Assembly (NCBI RefSeq): GCF_009910675.1
Contig: NZ_RSEJ01000002.1
Span: forward strand, 87,923 to 151,922
Source: Photobacterium alginatilyticum
Lineage (GTDB): Bacteria; Pseudomonadota; Gammaproteobacteria; Enterobacterales; Vibrionaceae
Reading direction: 5' to 3'
DNA: 64,000 bases
Shown in pieces: positions 9,336-20,300 of this stretch (positions are counted from its first letter, which is position 1; the number at the start of each line of letters is the position of its first letter). The translations under genes were made by a program, and so were the position numbers. A model generated the notes under the pieces. It ran no database searches, was not told where the DNA came from, and saw only the letters and a program-made list of their open reading frames with translations.

Positions 9336-9706
9336 CATGTTTTCAAACACCCAATTTATTTAAAACATGTGTTTTAAACATAATTTAATAATATACCATT
9401 CAATTGCTCATTTCTCACAAAAACAACGTGTTACAACGGCTTAACATTTATATTTTTCATCCTTATACTGCGTAATACTGTTTCATATTGTTTCAGATTG
9501 ATTCTATGGAAGACTGGTCGCGCCTACGTAATCACCTCGTATCATAATGATGTGAAGCCACTATGCCTGAACAACATGCCTTGTTCTGAGCGCGTTAAGC
9601 ATAGAGCCGGTGTTTTCTGATTCTGCATGAAGCCGTATTTCATTAATTTGTTTTTCCTTCATGGAACGAAGAACAAGAAGCAAAGATCAGAGAGGCAAAT
9701 ATAATA
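9336..9706 (+). promoter_or_regulatory. Upstream region of fadL-volA
   Basis: AT-rich non-coding DNA leading to fadL. It contains the candidate FadR half-operator at 9512-9528 and the paired words ACATGTTTT and AAAACATGT near 9336-9370. I see no ORF with coding character and no clear terminator for rnt. The ribosome site before fadL is GAGAGG. Confidence 0.5.
9512..9528 (+). promoter_or_regulatory. Weak FadR-like operator before fadL
   Basis: GACTGGTCGCGCCTACG matches the left half of the FadR consensus (AACTGGTC) at 7 of 8 bases but the right half poorly. It is supported only by context: FadL is a FadR target in related bacteria, and fadR lies at the window end. Confidence 0.3.
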
Positions 9707-10954
9707 ATGTCCAGAAAAATAACACTCACTGCCGTAGCCGTAACCGCGGCATTAATATCTGTCAATGTCAACGCAGCTGGCTTTCAGGTTAACGAACATT
9801 CTGCTTCAGGCTTAGGTAGGGCGTTCTCCGGCGAAGCCGCCGTAGCGGATAATGCATCGGTACTGGCCCGTAACCCTGCCGCAATGACCCTTTTCAAAAC
9901 CGCAGAATTTTCAGGTGCGATCAGTATCGTTGACCCTGATATCGATGTTGAAGATAATGATTTCGGTCAGACAGCAAAAGACGTGGCACCCTTAGGAATC
10001 GTTCCGGCGGGTTACTATATTCATCCTATCAACGATCGCTTCGCTGTCGGATTGGCACTGTTTTCCAACTACGGGGTAGCAACAGAATATCCGGCAGATT
10101 TTAATGCTGGCTCCTCAGCTGGTGAGACCTCCCTTATTACACTGAATTTCAACCCGAATATTGCCTATCGGATCAATGAACATTTCAGCATCGGCGCAGG
10201 TGTCAGCCTCGTCTATGGCGATGCCGAGCTCACACGTTTTTTAGGGTCAATGGCTACTGCTGTTGATGGTGGAAAACCGAGTGATCAAAGTATAAAAATG
10301 GAAGGCGATACCACTGGCTGGGGCTGGAATGTCGGTGCTCTCTATGAAATCAATGATGATCACCGTTTCGGTCTGAGCTATCGCTCGCAAGTTGACCTTG
10401 ATTTTGATGGTGATTTTACCGATTATCTCGGCGTTATTACAGGAACTCCCAATAATACCGTTCCCGGCTCACTCTCTGTTGTGCTACCTGCGATTGCCGA
10501 GTTCTCCGGTTATCACGCTCTAAATAGCCAATGGGCCGTCCACTATGGTATTCAGTGGATACAGTACAGTAAATTCGAAGAGTTACGTGGTACCGGTGAT
10601 CAGTGTACCCCTGGTTATAATGGCCAAGCCGGGGTTTGCTTGCTGAAAGACGAAGATTACGACGATAACTCCCGCTACTCCATCGGGGCAACCTATATCC
10701 TCAATCCAACCTGGACCCTTCGCGCCGGTTTTGCCTTCGACGAGCAAGCCGGTAAATCAACCCTGAGTATCCCTGATACCGATCGTTACTGGTACTCGGC
10801 AGGTGCAACCTATACCTATAGTCCGAAGATGACATTTGATGTTGGCCTGACCTATCTCGACGGCAAAGAAGCCACCTTTACCGAGGACGGCAGCTCATTC
10901 ACCTCTACTGGTGGTGCAATTATCAGCGCCGCACAAATCAACTACAAATTTTAG
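9707..10954 (+). CDS. fadL: Outer-membrane long-chain fatty acid transporter FadL
   Basis: A 415-residue outer-membrane beta-barrel of the FadL/OMPP1 family that takes up long-chain fatty acids. The signal peptide ends at VNVNAA (about residue 24). The mature N-terminus GFQVNEHSASGLGRAFSGEA is the conserved family hatch/plug start, and NPAAMT follows. The rest shows alternating barrel strands and closes with the aromatic outer-membrane signal INYKF. The gene is 50 bases before volA in the same direction. In V. cholerae the fadL-volA pair lets the cell use host or environmental lysophospholipids, and the same role is likely here. Confidence 0.95.
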   Translation: MSRKITLTAVAVTAALISVNVNAAGFQVNEHSASGLGRAFSGEAAVADNASVLARNPAAMTLFKTAEFSGAISIVDPDIDVEDNDFGQTAKDVAPLGIVPAGYYIHPINDRFAVGLALFSNYGVATEYPADFNAGSSAGETSLITLNFNPNIAYRINEHFSIGAGVSLVYGDAELTRFLGSMATAVDGGKPSDQSIKMEGDTTGWGWNVGALYEINDDHRFGLSYRSQVDLDFDGDFTDYLGVITGTPNNTVPGSLSVVLPAIAEFSGYHALNSQWAVHYGIQWIQYSKFEELRGTGDQCTPGYNGQAGVCLLKDEDYDDNSRYSIGATYILNPTWTLRAGFAFDEQAGKSTLSIPDTDRYWYSAGATYTYSPKMTFDVGLTYLDGKEATFTEDGSSFTSTGGAIISAAQINYKF

Positions 10955-11004
10955 GATTCGCTAGCCACTCGGCTGCAACATGATTTGAAAGATAGGGATA
11001 TAAC

Positions 11005-13476
11005 ATGAAAAAGAATATTTTAGCGGTACTGATTGCCTCTAGTATTGGCTTGGCTGGTTGCGGGAATGAAAGCGAAGTCGTCGGTAACCCAACCATTGAT
11101 CCAATTATCGAAAGAAGCCTGAAAGCGGATACCAAGATCAAGTTTGACATTCTTTCCAACCCAAGTGCGCCTATCGTAGTCAAACCGACCTACCTGGCGG
11201 TTGATAAAAACGATGGAACCTTAGCGACCGAAGGTTTAGCTGCAGATCCAACTAAATGGTCAGACCCACTTGTGACTATGGGTAAAACTGATGGCTGGAG
11301 CACCAACCAACCGATAACAATTGAGTTTATTGGCAATAATTTAGATAGCACCACTGCTGCAGATGGATTCTACTTGCTAGAAACAGGGGATCCAACGTCC
11401 AGTACTTATGCTAACACCCAACCAGTACCACTAACTGAAGCTAACGGTGACTTCAAAGTCTTTGCCTCAGGAAAAACCTTGACGGTACTGCTGACCAAAC
11501 CGCTTAAACCGGCGAGCCAATACCAATTTGCTATTACCTCTGATTTAAAGGATATCAATGGCAATGAAGTTGGCATGAGTAACAGCTACGCGGTATTAAA
11601 ATCAACCACCCGACCACCGAGCGAAAAACTCGAACCAGCACAGCGCCTCGCCCGTGCCAGTGAAGCAACGTTTGCAGCAACTGGGGTTGATAAAAACAAG
11701 ATTATCTTTACCAACTGGTTTACGACCGCTTCAGCCGGTGATGTTCTGTTCGCAGGAAAAGCCGCTTCAGCCCTTGCGCTGAAAAATGGAGCCTCAACCG
11801 TATGGCAAGGTTCAGCGATCGCTGACAATGTTGACCTCTCGAAAGTTTATAATATGGATCGCCCAACATTCATCCAAAAAACTGTTGGGGGAAACAACGA
11901 TATCTATACCGGTTCCGTATATCTACCCTATTTCCTTGAAACAGCCGCAGACAAGTTTTCAACGACACCATGGCAGAGCGGCATGCCGAGCCTGGCTGCA
12001 ATTAAATATATACTGGGAGATGATACGGCCAGCAGCACCGACAAAGCCATTGTTATGCAAAAGCTGACAAGCTGGGGCATTACCTTGGACGATCTTGAAA
12101 AAGTCAGTACCGATCCGGCCGTTCAGCTCAAAGTTCTTCCGCTGCTAACAGGCAAAACAATCACTTTATCCGATGGCAGTCAGCTAGATAGCGAACGCCT
12201 AATCACACGCTACAGCCCAGTACCTAAGCTCAAATCCGTACAAGAAGTTGAGTACACTCTAATCCTACCGGCTGACAACACTTGCAAAGCTGCTGGAAAG
12301 AATACAGTCAGTATTTACCAACATGGGATCACTGCGAATAAAGAGGAGCTCACAACTAGTTCGTTGGCGGATACCATCATCGGCAGTACTTGTAATGCAA
12401 TTTTTGCCATAGACTTGCCGTTACATGGTACACGTGGCGTAACTATCCCTGGTGTAGGAAATGTTACAGCTTCAACTAAGCCTGAGATCTTCTTAAACCT
12501 TGAAACATTACCAGTAGGACGGGACAACCTGCGCCAAAGCGTCATGGACCAGATCAATCTACGTGTTGCTATCGGCCAGAAGTTATTTACGATTAGCAAA
12601 GGAGGCGCTGGTACAATTGATGAACTTGGATGGCTAAACCCAGCTAATGGCGTTAGCTTTATCGGCCACTCTCTTGGTGCAATGACTGGGGTTGCATTAG
12701 GTAACGTAGCCAACCGCCCACTCGGAACATCTGCAGCAGACCAGCAGAGCGATGCACTGTTCTTTAATATCAATAAACTTGCTCTAGCCAACCCAGGAGC
12801 CGGTATTCCTTACCTACTCATGGAATCGGGTGAATACGGTAACTTTGTAAAAGGCGCCCTGCTAGCTGGCTCCAGTGCTAAATTCAAGGCTAATTGTGAT
12901 GCTCAGACTTTAGATTACAAAACTTGCTATACCGGTTATGAAGCAAGCCTGCTTGGCAATGGTGATCCGACTTCCATAGCAACTTTAACTGAGATATACA
13001 AAAACTTCAGTAACTTTGCCTATGCCGCACAGACAATTCTGGATACTGTTGATCCACTCAACCATGCACCACAGATAAGCAGCGGGCTACCTGTCTACTT
13101 ATCAATGGTGAAAGATGACAGCACAATCCCGACACAGCTTACATTCAGAAGTACTGTCACTGGTACAAGTATCGCTAAGCCTTATTCGGTATTTGGTGGT
13201 ACCTTGCCGTTGGTTGACGAAGGCCTGCTAAATTTAACTGTCACCGACAGCAATGTAGCATCTCTAGTCAAGCATGTTACTTACTTCACTGCCGGAGACC
13301 ATGGCAGCCAGAAGAAAGACAGAAACGCTGCTAACCCAGATGCCGCTACAGGCGAAATGCAAGATCACATCGCCGACTTGGTCAATGGTGACGGCAATAG
13401 CCTTTCAGTACCGAATACAGGTACTGTACTTTCGGCAACCTTGCCTGATCCTTCTACAAAGCAATATGGCTTTTAA
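11005..13476 (+). CDS. volA: VolA-type surface lysophospholipase lipoprotein
   Basis: An 823-residue outer-membrane lipoprotein with the lipobox LAGC at residues 16-19 (Cys19 lipidated). The lipase nucleophile elbow GHSLG is at residues 554-558 (Ser556), and the upstream segment YQHGITANKEEL is typical of this alpha/beta-hydrolase family. The N-terminal 200 residues include a bacterial Ig-like domain (TLTVLLTKPLKPASQYQFAI). VolA of V. cholerae cleaves lysophosphatidylcholine at the cell surface and releases fatty acid for FadL. The length and the fadL neighbour match that protein. The gene ends at a strong terminator at 13492. Confidence 0.93.
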   Translation: MKKNILAVLIASSIGLAGCGNESEVVGNPTIDPIIERSLKADTKIKFDILSNPSAPIVVKPTYLAVDKNDGTLATEGLAADPTKWSDPLVTMGKTDGWSTNQPITIEFIGNNLDSTTAADGFYLLETGDPTSSTYANTQPVPLTEANGDFKVFASGKTLTVLLTKPLKPASQYQFAITSDLKDINGNEVGMSNSYAVLKSTTRPPSEKLEPAQRLARASEATFAATGVDKNKIIFTNWFTTASAGDVLFAGKAASALALKNGASTVWQGSAIADNVDLSKVYNMDRPTFIQKTVGGNNDIYTGSVYLPYFLETAADKFSTTPWQSGMPSLAAIKYILGDDTASSTDKAIVMQKLTSWGITLDDLEKVSTDPAVQLKVLPLLTGKTITLSDGSQLDSERLITRYSPVPKLKSVQEVEYTLILPADNTCKAAGKNTVSIYQHGITANKEELTTSSLADTIIGSTCNAIFAIDLPLHGTRGVTIPGVGNVTASTKPEIFLNLETLPVGRDNLRQSVMDQINLRVAIGQKLFTISKGGAGTIDELGWLNPANGVSFIGHSLGAMTGVALGNVANRPLGTSAADQQSDALFFNINKLALANPGAGIPYLLMESGEYGNFVKGALLAGSSAKFKANCDAQTLDYKTCYTGYEASLLGNGDPTSIATLTEIYKNFSNFAYAAQTILDTVDPLNHAPQISSGLPVYLSMVKDDSTIPTQLTFRSTVTGTSIAKPYSVFGGTLPLVDEGLLNLTVTDSNVASLVKHVTYFTAGDHGSQKKDRNAANPDAATGEMQDHIADLVNGDGNSLSVPNTGTVLSATLPDPSTKQYGF

Positions 13477-13491
13477 CTATCTGTAATACAT

Positions 13492-13523
13492 AAAAAGGCT
13501 AGCCTCGCGGCTAGCCTTTTTTT
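13492..13523 (+). terminator. Terminator after volA
   Basis: AAAAAGGCTAGCC, loop TCGC, then GGCTAGCC and a run of seven T. It can serve the convergent peroxiredoxin gene on the other strand as well. Confidence 0.9.
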
Positions 13524-13555
13524 ATCTGTCTTCTTCAGCCTATCCTGTAACTGAA

Positions 13556-14161
13556 TTACAAATCATCGGTATGTTCAGACAGGTATTTCGCCACCCCTTG
13601 TGGTGATGCATCCATACCCTCTTTGCCTTTCTCCCACTGTGCCGGACACACTTCGCCGTTTTGCTCGTGGAACTGCAGGGCATCAACCATCCGTAGCATC
13701 TCGTCGATATTACGTCCCAACGGTAGGTCATTCACCACCTGATGACGAACAACCCCTTCCTTGTCTATCAGGAACGAACCGCGGAAGGCGACACCAGCTT
13801 CAGGGTGTTCAACATCATAGGCCTGGCAAATTTCGTGCTTGGTATCGGCAACCAGCGGATACTTAACCGGCCCAATGCCGCCGTCTTCAACGGCTGTATT
13901 ACGCCATGCGTTATGAGAGAACTGAGAATCAATCGACACCCCGATCACTTCCACGCCTTTGGCCTGAAAGTCAGCAAAGCGCTTATCAAAAGCGATCAGC
14001 TCAGAAGGACAAACAAAGGTAAAGTCCAGCGGATAGAAGAAAAGCACCGTCGCTTTTCCCTGGGTATGCTGTTTCAAATTAAACTGCTCGACAATCTCAC
14101 CATTTCCAAGCACTGCCGCAGCAGTAAAATCAGGGGCAGGACGACCTACTAGTACACTCAT
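13556..14161 (-). CDS. Typical 2-Cys peroxiredoxin (AhpC/Prx family)
   Basis: A 201-residue thiol peroxidase that reduces hydrogen peroxide and organic peroxides. The start is ATGAGTGTA at 14161, six bases after GGAG; an ATG four codons upstream lies within that ribosome site. The peroxidatic Cys is in FYPLDFTFVCPSELIAF with the catalytic Thr four residues before. The resolving Cys is in GEVCPAQWEKGKEGM. The C-terminal extension (YLSEHTDDL) fits the sensitive, typical two-Cys class. No ahpF is next to it, so thioredoxin is the likely reductant. A 10-bp inverted repeat lies just upstream of its ribosome site. Confidence 0.93.
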   Translation of the reverse strand: MSVLVGRPAPDFTAAAVLGNGEIVEQFNLKQHTQGKATVLFFYPLDFTFVCPSELIAFDKRFADFQAKGVEVIGVSIDSQFSHNAWRNTAVEDGGIGPVKYPLVADTKHEICQAYDVEHPEAGVAFRGSFLIDKEGVVRHQVVNDLPLGRNIDEMLRMVDALQFHEQNGEVCPAQWEKGKEGMDASPQGVAKYLSEHTDDL

Positions 14162-14178
14162 AACAAACTCCATTTAGT

Positions 14179-14213
14179 GAATGCCTTGTCGGGTTATTGA
14201 CAACAAGGCATTG
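14179..14213 (-). promoter_or_regulatory. Inverted repeat in the peroxiredoxin 5' region
   Basis: AATGCCTTGT near 14179-14188 pairs with ACAAGGCATT near 14204-14213, about 20 bases upstream of the peroxiredoxin start. It could be a leader hairpin or a protein-binding palindrome; I cannot tell which. Confidence 0.4.
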
Positions 14214-14386
14214 CGTTCGAAAATTAGCCCTAACATATTGTTATCGCTAACGGTTATACATAGCGTTCATTGCAGAATCAGTATAGACACGGCTTTATGG
14301 CAAGGCTGAGACATTCAGCAAAAAAAATAAAATACCTTACCGACATCAAATTTTTCTCGACATGTCGTTAAATTTCAGGAAACTGG

Positions 14387-15787
14387 ATGTTTTTGAGCGA
14401 AACAGCCAAAAATAATAATAAACTTTACACATATGCCATAACACAACGGATGGATCTTAGTTTTATGAACCCAGTAGTTATATCGGTATGCGTCATGCTT
14501 GTCCTTGCATTAATGCGGGTCAATGTTGTCGTCGCGCTTACCTTCAGTGCCATATTAGGTGGCCTTATCGGCGGGATGCCGCTGGCAGAAACCGTTTCTG
14601 CCTTTGAAGGCGGACTAGGTGGCGGTGCCACTACCGCCCTGAGCTATGCCATGCTCGGTACGTTTGCTGTCGCGATTTCACGCTCGGGCATCACAGATGT
14701 ACTGGCGCAGAAAGTTATCAAGCGAATCAGCGGCCATGAAAATGCAGCGGCTGCAACAGGTGTGAAATACTCCGTTCTTACCATTTTAGTGCTTCTAGCC
14801 ATCTCTTCTCAAAACGCCATTCCGGTTCATATCGCGTTTATTCCGATTGTGATCCCGCCCCTGCTGCATGTATTTGCCAAGCTGAAGCTTGACCGCCGTC
14901 TGATCGCCTGTGTGCTGACCTTCGGTCTGGTTACGCCATATATGGTATTGCCTGTCGGCTTCGGGGGGATATTCCTCAACAACATTTTGCTTAAAAACTT
15001 GCATGACAATGGTCTGGATGTCACTGCCGGCCAGGTGCCTTATGCGATGTTGCTACCGGCACTGGGCATGATTTTCGGCCTACTTGTGGCTACGTTCTTC
15101 AGCTACCGCAAACCTCGCGAGTACTCTGAGGAAAAAATCCTGGCCAGCGAGCCAGAGCACGCTGAAATCAACATGCAGCATGTCTATATTGCCGTAGGTG
15201 CCATTATTGCGGCACTGGGTGCCCAGCTATACAGCGGCTCTATGATCATCGGTGGCCTGATTGGTTTCATGGTGTTCACATTCGGTGGCGTGATCAAGTG
15301 GAAAGAAACCCACGATGTATTCACCAAGGGTGTACACATGATGGCTATGATTGGCTTTATCATGATCGCAGCTGCCGGCTTTGCCTCGGTAATGAAAGCA
15401 ACCGGCGGTGTTGAGACACTGGTTAGCTCTTTGGCCGACGTGATTGGTGATAACAAGCCTCTGGCTGCGCTTCTGATGCTGGTTGTCGGCCTGTTGGTAA
15501 CTATGGGTATTGGTTCGTCGTTCTCTACCATCCCAATTCTGGCAACTATCTATGTCCCGCTGTGTCTGACGTTTGGCTTCTCACCCCTGGCAACCGTTGC
15601 CCTAGTCGGTACTGCTGCCGCTCTGGGTGATGCGGGCTCGCCAGCTTCTGACTCGACGTTAGGCCCGACAGCAGGTCTGAATGCCGACGGTCAGCATGAG
15701 CACGTCTGGGAAACCGTTGTTCCGACCTTCATCCACTACAACCTGCCGCTGATTGCCTTTGGCTGGTTGGCATCGATGATCCTGTAG
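14387..15787 (+). CDS. Na+/H+ antiporter family transporter (YuiF/COG2056-like)
   Basis: A polytopic inner-membrane transporter with about 11-12 hydrophobic helices in the ion transporter superfamily. Motifs include [20 protein letters not shown] at the start, [19 protein letters not shown] in the middle and [20 protein letters not shown] near the end, all typical of the YuiF-type family. Two starts compete. ATG 14387 has AGGA at good spacing but adds a polar leader of 26 residues. ATG 14465 gives [11 protein letters not shown], where homologues begin. The substrate is uncertain; relatives are annotated as sodium/proton antiporters or amino-acid exporters. It ends at a terminator at 15817. 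Confidence 0.85.
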   Translation: MFLSETAKNNNKLYTYAITQRMDLSFMNPVVISVCVMLVLALMRVNVVVALTFSAILGGLIGGMPLAETVSAFEGGLGGGATTALSYAMLGTFAVAISRSGITDVLAQKVIKRISGHENAAAATGVKYSVLTILVLLAISSQNAIPVHIAFIPIVIPPLLHVFAKLKLDRRLIACVLTFGLVTPYMVLPVGFGGIFLNNILLKNLHDNGLDVTAGQVPYAMLLPALGMIFGLLVATFFSYRKPREYSEEKILASEPEHAEINMQHVYIAVGAIIAALGAQLYSGSMIIGGLIGFMVFTFGGVIKWKETHDVFTKGVHMMAMIGFIMIAAAGFASVMKATGGVETLVSSLADVIGDNKPLAALLMLVVGLLVTMGIGSSFSTIPILATIYVPLCLTFGFSPLATVALVGTAAALGDAGSPASDSTLGPTAGLNADGQHEHVWETVVPTFIHYNLPLIAFGWLASMIL

Positions 15788-15816
15788 AACAACAAATCAA
15801 TACGAAATACAATAAT

Positions 15817-15842
15817 AAAAGGCCGCGAAAGCGGTCTTTTTC
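15817..15842 (+). terminator. Terminator after the YuiF-like gene
   Basis: AAAAGGCCGC, loop GAAA, then GCGGTCTTTTT, a compact stem with a T-run 30 bases past the stop codon. Confidence 0.88.
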
Positions 15843-15970
15843 GTTGTTTCGCCCTAATTACATTCACTTCTGTTAATTATCTCAAAACATAGCCAATTGT
15901 TTTCATATGTCATTTTTCTAAACTATAGTTGATTCATACGGATACGTGTTTTTTCGTGATGGGGCTCTAT

Positions 15971-17299
15971 ATGGAAATACTTGCTCAATCAACCTATTTG
16001 ATCATTGACGACAGCAACATTATTCAGAGTGCTACCCGTGCATTGCTTATGAAGCTCGGAGTACCAATGAATAATATAATTAGTACGGCCAGCGCCAAAG
16101 GTGCCATTGCTGCCTGCAACAAACAGAAGTTCGACATTCTGCTCATCGACCATAACCTCGGGACAGGAAGCACCGGATTGCACCTGCTCGAGTTTTTGCG
16201 TTACAAGGAGATGCTCAAGCAACAGGCACTGGTTTATATTGTAACCGGCAACGACAGCCAGGATGTATTTCTTGGTTACTCACAGCTTGAACCCGATGGT
16301 TACCTGATCAAACCCATACGCTCAGATGACATTATCAAGCGTGTGTCGTCCGGGCTATTAAGGCGCGAATTCTGCCAAACTCTCGAACAGGCATTCAACA
16401 GAAACGGACTGGCAGACGTCAAACCGCTGTTTGCCGGTGCACCGGATACGATGGCGTTAAAAAATGGCATTCTTCATATCGTCAACCTGCTGTGTAAAAA
16501 CCAGCAATATGACGAAGCGCAGGCAATGCTTTCCGGATTACTGCAACTGCACAACCACCTACCGGCTAAAATCAAGCAAGTCGAAATATTATTACGCAAG
16601 CAGCAGCACCAGCAGGCACTTCAACAAGTGAACACCCTGATCAAAGAAAATAAATTCAATGTTCGCCTGCTATATCTCAAAACGGAAATCTGTATCGAGG
16701 CAAACCAGTGGCCGGAAGCCGAAGATACCATTCAGCGAGCGTTGAAGTTAAATAACAGCAGCATTGAACAAACACTGAATATTGCCTGGCTGCATATTGC
16801 CAACGGTCATTTCGACAAAGCAATACCACACCTGCTGCATGTTGCCCATCTACTGCCTTATTCGATGTGGGACAACTCGGGCCGCCGTGGTTTGGCTGTC
16901 TATGCCGACATGTTCAATACAGAGCTAGAGCCACTGCAAAACTGGCGGACTGATGCCGCCTGGTACCGGCTAAGCAAGGGAAACGAAAGTCAGTTATCTT
17001 CAAAAGCAACCCTCAAGGCGCTGCAGGCACTGCGGCAGAATCGATTGGGCAATGCCGAGCTGGCAGCTGAGCTATTAGGCCAAATCCCCGATCAGGATAT
17101 TACCGATTTTGAAACCGGCTTTTTAATTTGTCTTGGTTATCGCGAACTTGGGCTCAATGAACAGCTTAACCAAATGAAGCTCAAATTGAATGAACTGAAC
17201 ATACTTACCACGACAACGCCTGCACTCTCACGACTTCAGTTTTTGGCCTTGAAGGAGATGGGAAATGTTAATGCCCCTTCTATGACAGTAACGGGTTAA
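15971..17299 (+). CDS. REC-TPR response regulator without a DNA-binding domain
   Basis: A 442-residue soluble protein. The start ATG 15971 has GGGG seven bases upstream. Residues 5-125 form a receiver domain: acidic pair in YLIIDDSNI, phospho-acceptor Asp in ILLIDHNLGTGSTG, Thr in VYIVTGND, Lys in GYLIKPIRSDD. The remainder (about 150-430) is helical with TPR-like repeats (ARTY-type spacing in LYLKTEICIEANQWPEAEDT and LNIAWLHIANGHFDKAIPHL). No helix-turn-helix, GGDEF, EAL or HD-GYP motif is present, so output is probably by protein-protein contact. It lies 42 bases before the hybrid kinase gene and is its likely cognate regulator. Confidence 0.85.
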   Translation: MEILAQSTYLIIDDSNIIQSATRALLMKLGVPMNNIISTASAKGAIAACNKQKFDILLIDHNLGTGSTGLHLLEFLRYKEMLKQQALVYIVTGNDSQDVFLGYSQLEPDGYLIKPIRSDDIIKRVSSGLLRREFCQTLEQAFNRNGLADVKPLFAGAPDTMALKNGILHIVNLLCKNQQYDEAQAMLSGLLQLHNHLPAKIKQVEILLRKQQHQQALQQVNTLIKENKFNVRLLYLKTEICIEANQWPEAEDTIQRALKLNNSSIEQTLNIAWLHIANGHFDKAIPHLLHVAHLLPYSMWDNSGRRGLAVYADMFNTELEPLQNWRTDAAWYRLSKGNESQLSSKATLKALQALRQNRLGNAELAAELLGQIPDQDITDFETGFLICLGYRELGLNEQLNQMKLKLNELNILTTTTPALSRLQFLALKEMGNVNAPSMTVTG

Positions 17300-17341
17300 C
17301 GAGGCGGGTTAACGACAACGACATCGGAAAGGATGTAGGGA

Positions 17342-20300
17342 ATGATGACCGAACAGTTCTTTCAACGGACCAGGTGTTTTTTTATTACCTGTTGTCTGCT
17401 CTTGAGTATCTTGCCAATTCCCGGCCAGGCAGATCCACAATCATCACTAACGATCGTAAGTGACAGACCCCATCTTCGAGTCGGTCTCCCCGGTTTCAGT
17501 TTTCCTCCCTATATTTTCGTTACCGAGAATAAAGATGCCTCCCCTGGCACCCGCACATCGACAAAGACAGAAACTCAGGTTGACGGGTTGCTAATTGAGA
17601 TCCTCGACCAGGTCGCCAAACATGCCGATTTTACCTACGAGATTACGTTTTATTCGACTTATAACGAGGTCGTCACAGCCTTTAAAGCCGGTGAACTGGA
17701 TCTCCTCCCCGGAGTAACCTCCACCTTCAGCCGCCAACAATATATGGCATTCAGCGAGCCGATGTTTTCAATACGGCGGGGAGTGATCACCAAGCAACAG
17801 CCGGTTAATCAGTTTCAGGAATTAACGGGCAAGAAAATTGCCGTAGAGCAAGGCTTTGCCCTAATGGAGCTGTTACCCAGCCTGATGCCGAAAACAACCT
17901 TAGTTCCCGTCAGCAACAGCCTGCAAGCCATTGAATCAGTCCAGCAGTCTAAAGCCGATGGCTATATCGGCGATGCCGTCGTCCTATCCGACCTGCTCCG
18001 GCAACATAATGATCCTTCACTGGAACTGTCGATCCTTCCCGGCCTGCCGACCAACCATTTACATTTCGCAACCCAAAAGGGTAAGCACAAACTGCTAAGC
18101 AGGATCAATTTCGCCTTGGAAGACATAAAAAGTCAAAGCCTGACAGCGATTTATAACCAATGGCTAAACCCCGGGCAAATTAATATGTTCACGAACTATG
18201 GACAGCTTCGCCTCAGCCCGGAAGAAAGAAGCTGGTTAGACAAAAATCCCTACATCACCATTGGCGTTCATCGTGACTGGGCGCCCTATGACTATATAAA
18301 TGTCGATAAGATCCATTCCGGCCTGACGGCAGATTTACTGAATATCATCAGTAACGAGCTGGGCGTCAAATTTGAAATCAGCAGCAACAAAACCTATTCG
18401 GAGCTCAACCGCGCTTTTCATGACGGTGAGCTTATGATGCTCTCAGCGCTGCCTGAAACGCCGACTCAAGACAAGCTGATGTACTTCTCAAGCCCATACA
18501 TTGACGAACCCTGGGTACTGTTTGCACCCGCCGAGGAAGGGATCGACTCCCTGCTTAACAACAGCAAGCTCACTGTCGGCATCATTGCCGATACTTCGGG
18601 ATCGGAACTGCTCACTGATTTCTGTAACAATTGCTCGTCGGTCTCATACATCAATCAGGTATCAGCCTTTCAGGCCTTGCAAAAAGAAGAGGTCGACCGC
18701 GTGCTGACCTCGCTGCACCACGCCTCCCCGCTACTGCAATCGGACTACCTCGGCCAGTTTAAAATGGTCGGCCAGATCGAAGATAAAAACCTCGTTCCCT
18801 TACACTTTGCGGTGAATTTCCGCCAGCCGATATTACTCAATATCATCAACAAAGCGCTGGGCTCCATACCGCAGGAAGAATTGACCCGGCTTGAGAACAA
18901 ATGGCTGACCTTTGAATATCAGGAAGGATTAGCCCCCAAGGAGGTCGCGAAATGGGCGGGCATCATAACCTTACTGGTGCTGACGGTAATCATTACTATC
19001 ACCTGGTGGAACCGTAAAATGGCCGAGGAGATTTTACAGCGGAAAACGGCCGAGAAACGTGCCAAACGAGCCGAACGACGCCTGCAACACCTTGCCGACA
19101 ACCTGGACGGTGTCGTATTACAGCATGTTCAGCCCGACCCGGAACAGCCTCTGAACATCCAGTACACCTTTGTCAGTGCGGGCGTTAAAGATCTGCTGGG
19201 GGTTTCAGCCACCTCGATCAAGCTCCATCCCGAGCACCTGCTCAACCTGCTCGACGACATTGATATGCCCGCACTTAAGCAGAGTATGTGTGAGGCAACC
19301 AAGCAAGGTCACTGGGATAGCGAACAAAAACTGAAATACCACAGAGGCCAGCTTAAGTGGATACAGTTTAAGAGCCGTGTCACTCCCCATGAAGAAGGCG
19401 GATTTTACTGGAATACGGTTGTCACCGACATTTCCCTGCTAAAACAACAACAACTCGCTCTGGAACATGCAAGGCAAAAGGCAGAAATCGCTACCGCCGC
19501 AAAATCACAGTTTCTTGCCACTATCAGCCATGAGGTACGTACTCCCATCAGCGGTATTCTGGGTCTACTCGAATTGATGGCAGACCAGCCCCTCAATGAT
19601 GAGCTTGTTAACCTGCATGGCGGCCTGACCCAATCGGCCAGGAATATGCTCCACATCGTCAATGACGTTCTGGATTATTCTAAAATCGAAGCCGGAAAAC
19701 TGGATCTTAATCCAACCAATATCGAGCTCGGCAAAGTGCTGGCCCGTATCATCCAGCCTCAATCCATTCATGCTCAGCAAAAGAACCTGGCCTTTAAATA
19801 CTGGCAGGATCCCAGATTGGCTGACTGGGTACTCGCCGACGATATTCGCCTCCACCAGATCCTTAATAACTTCCTGAACAATGCGGTCAAATTTACCGAA
19901 CAAGGCACGATCGGGCTGGCTGTCGATGTACTCAGCCCGGCTGACTCTGAGCTCTCTTCCGGGAAACAAACAATACGCTTTACCGTCAGCGACACGGGTA
20001 TAGGTATCTCACAGGCACAACAAAAGAACCTGTTCAAGCCGTTTGAACAAGCCGATCAAAGCACCAGCAGACGGTTTGGCGGCACGGGTCTGGGACTCGC
20101 GATAGCGCGCAAACTGGTCGAACAGATGGATGGGAGTATCCAGCTCAACAGCCAATTAGGCAAAGGGAGTGAGTTCAGTATCATAGTGACTCTTCCATTG
20201 GGTGAGCCGGAGCCTGAACACAGGCCTTCTCATACGGCAAACGATACTGATGTCCCCGCCTCTATAACTAGCGGCAGCAGCCTGATTATCGGCTATTTTA

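Noticed and set aside
14258..14290. Possible OxyR site with ATAG words upstream of the peroxiredoxin gene
   Set aside because: The ATAG half-sites are 23 bases apart instead of 22 and the inner CTAT-type half-sites are missing.
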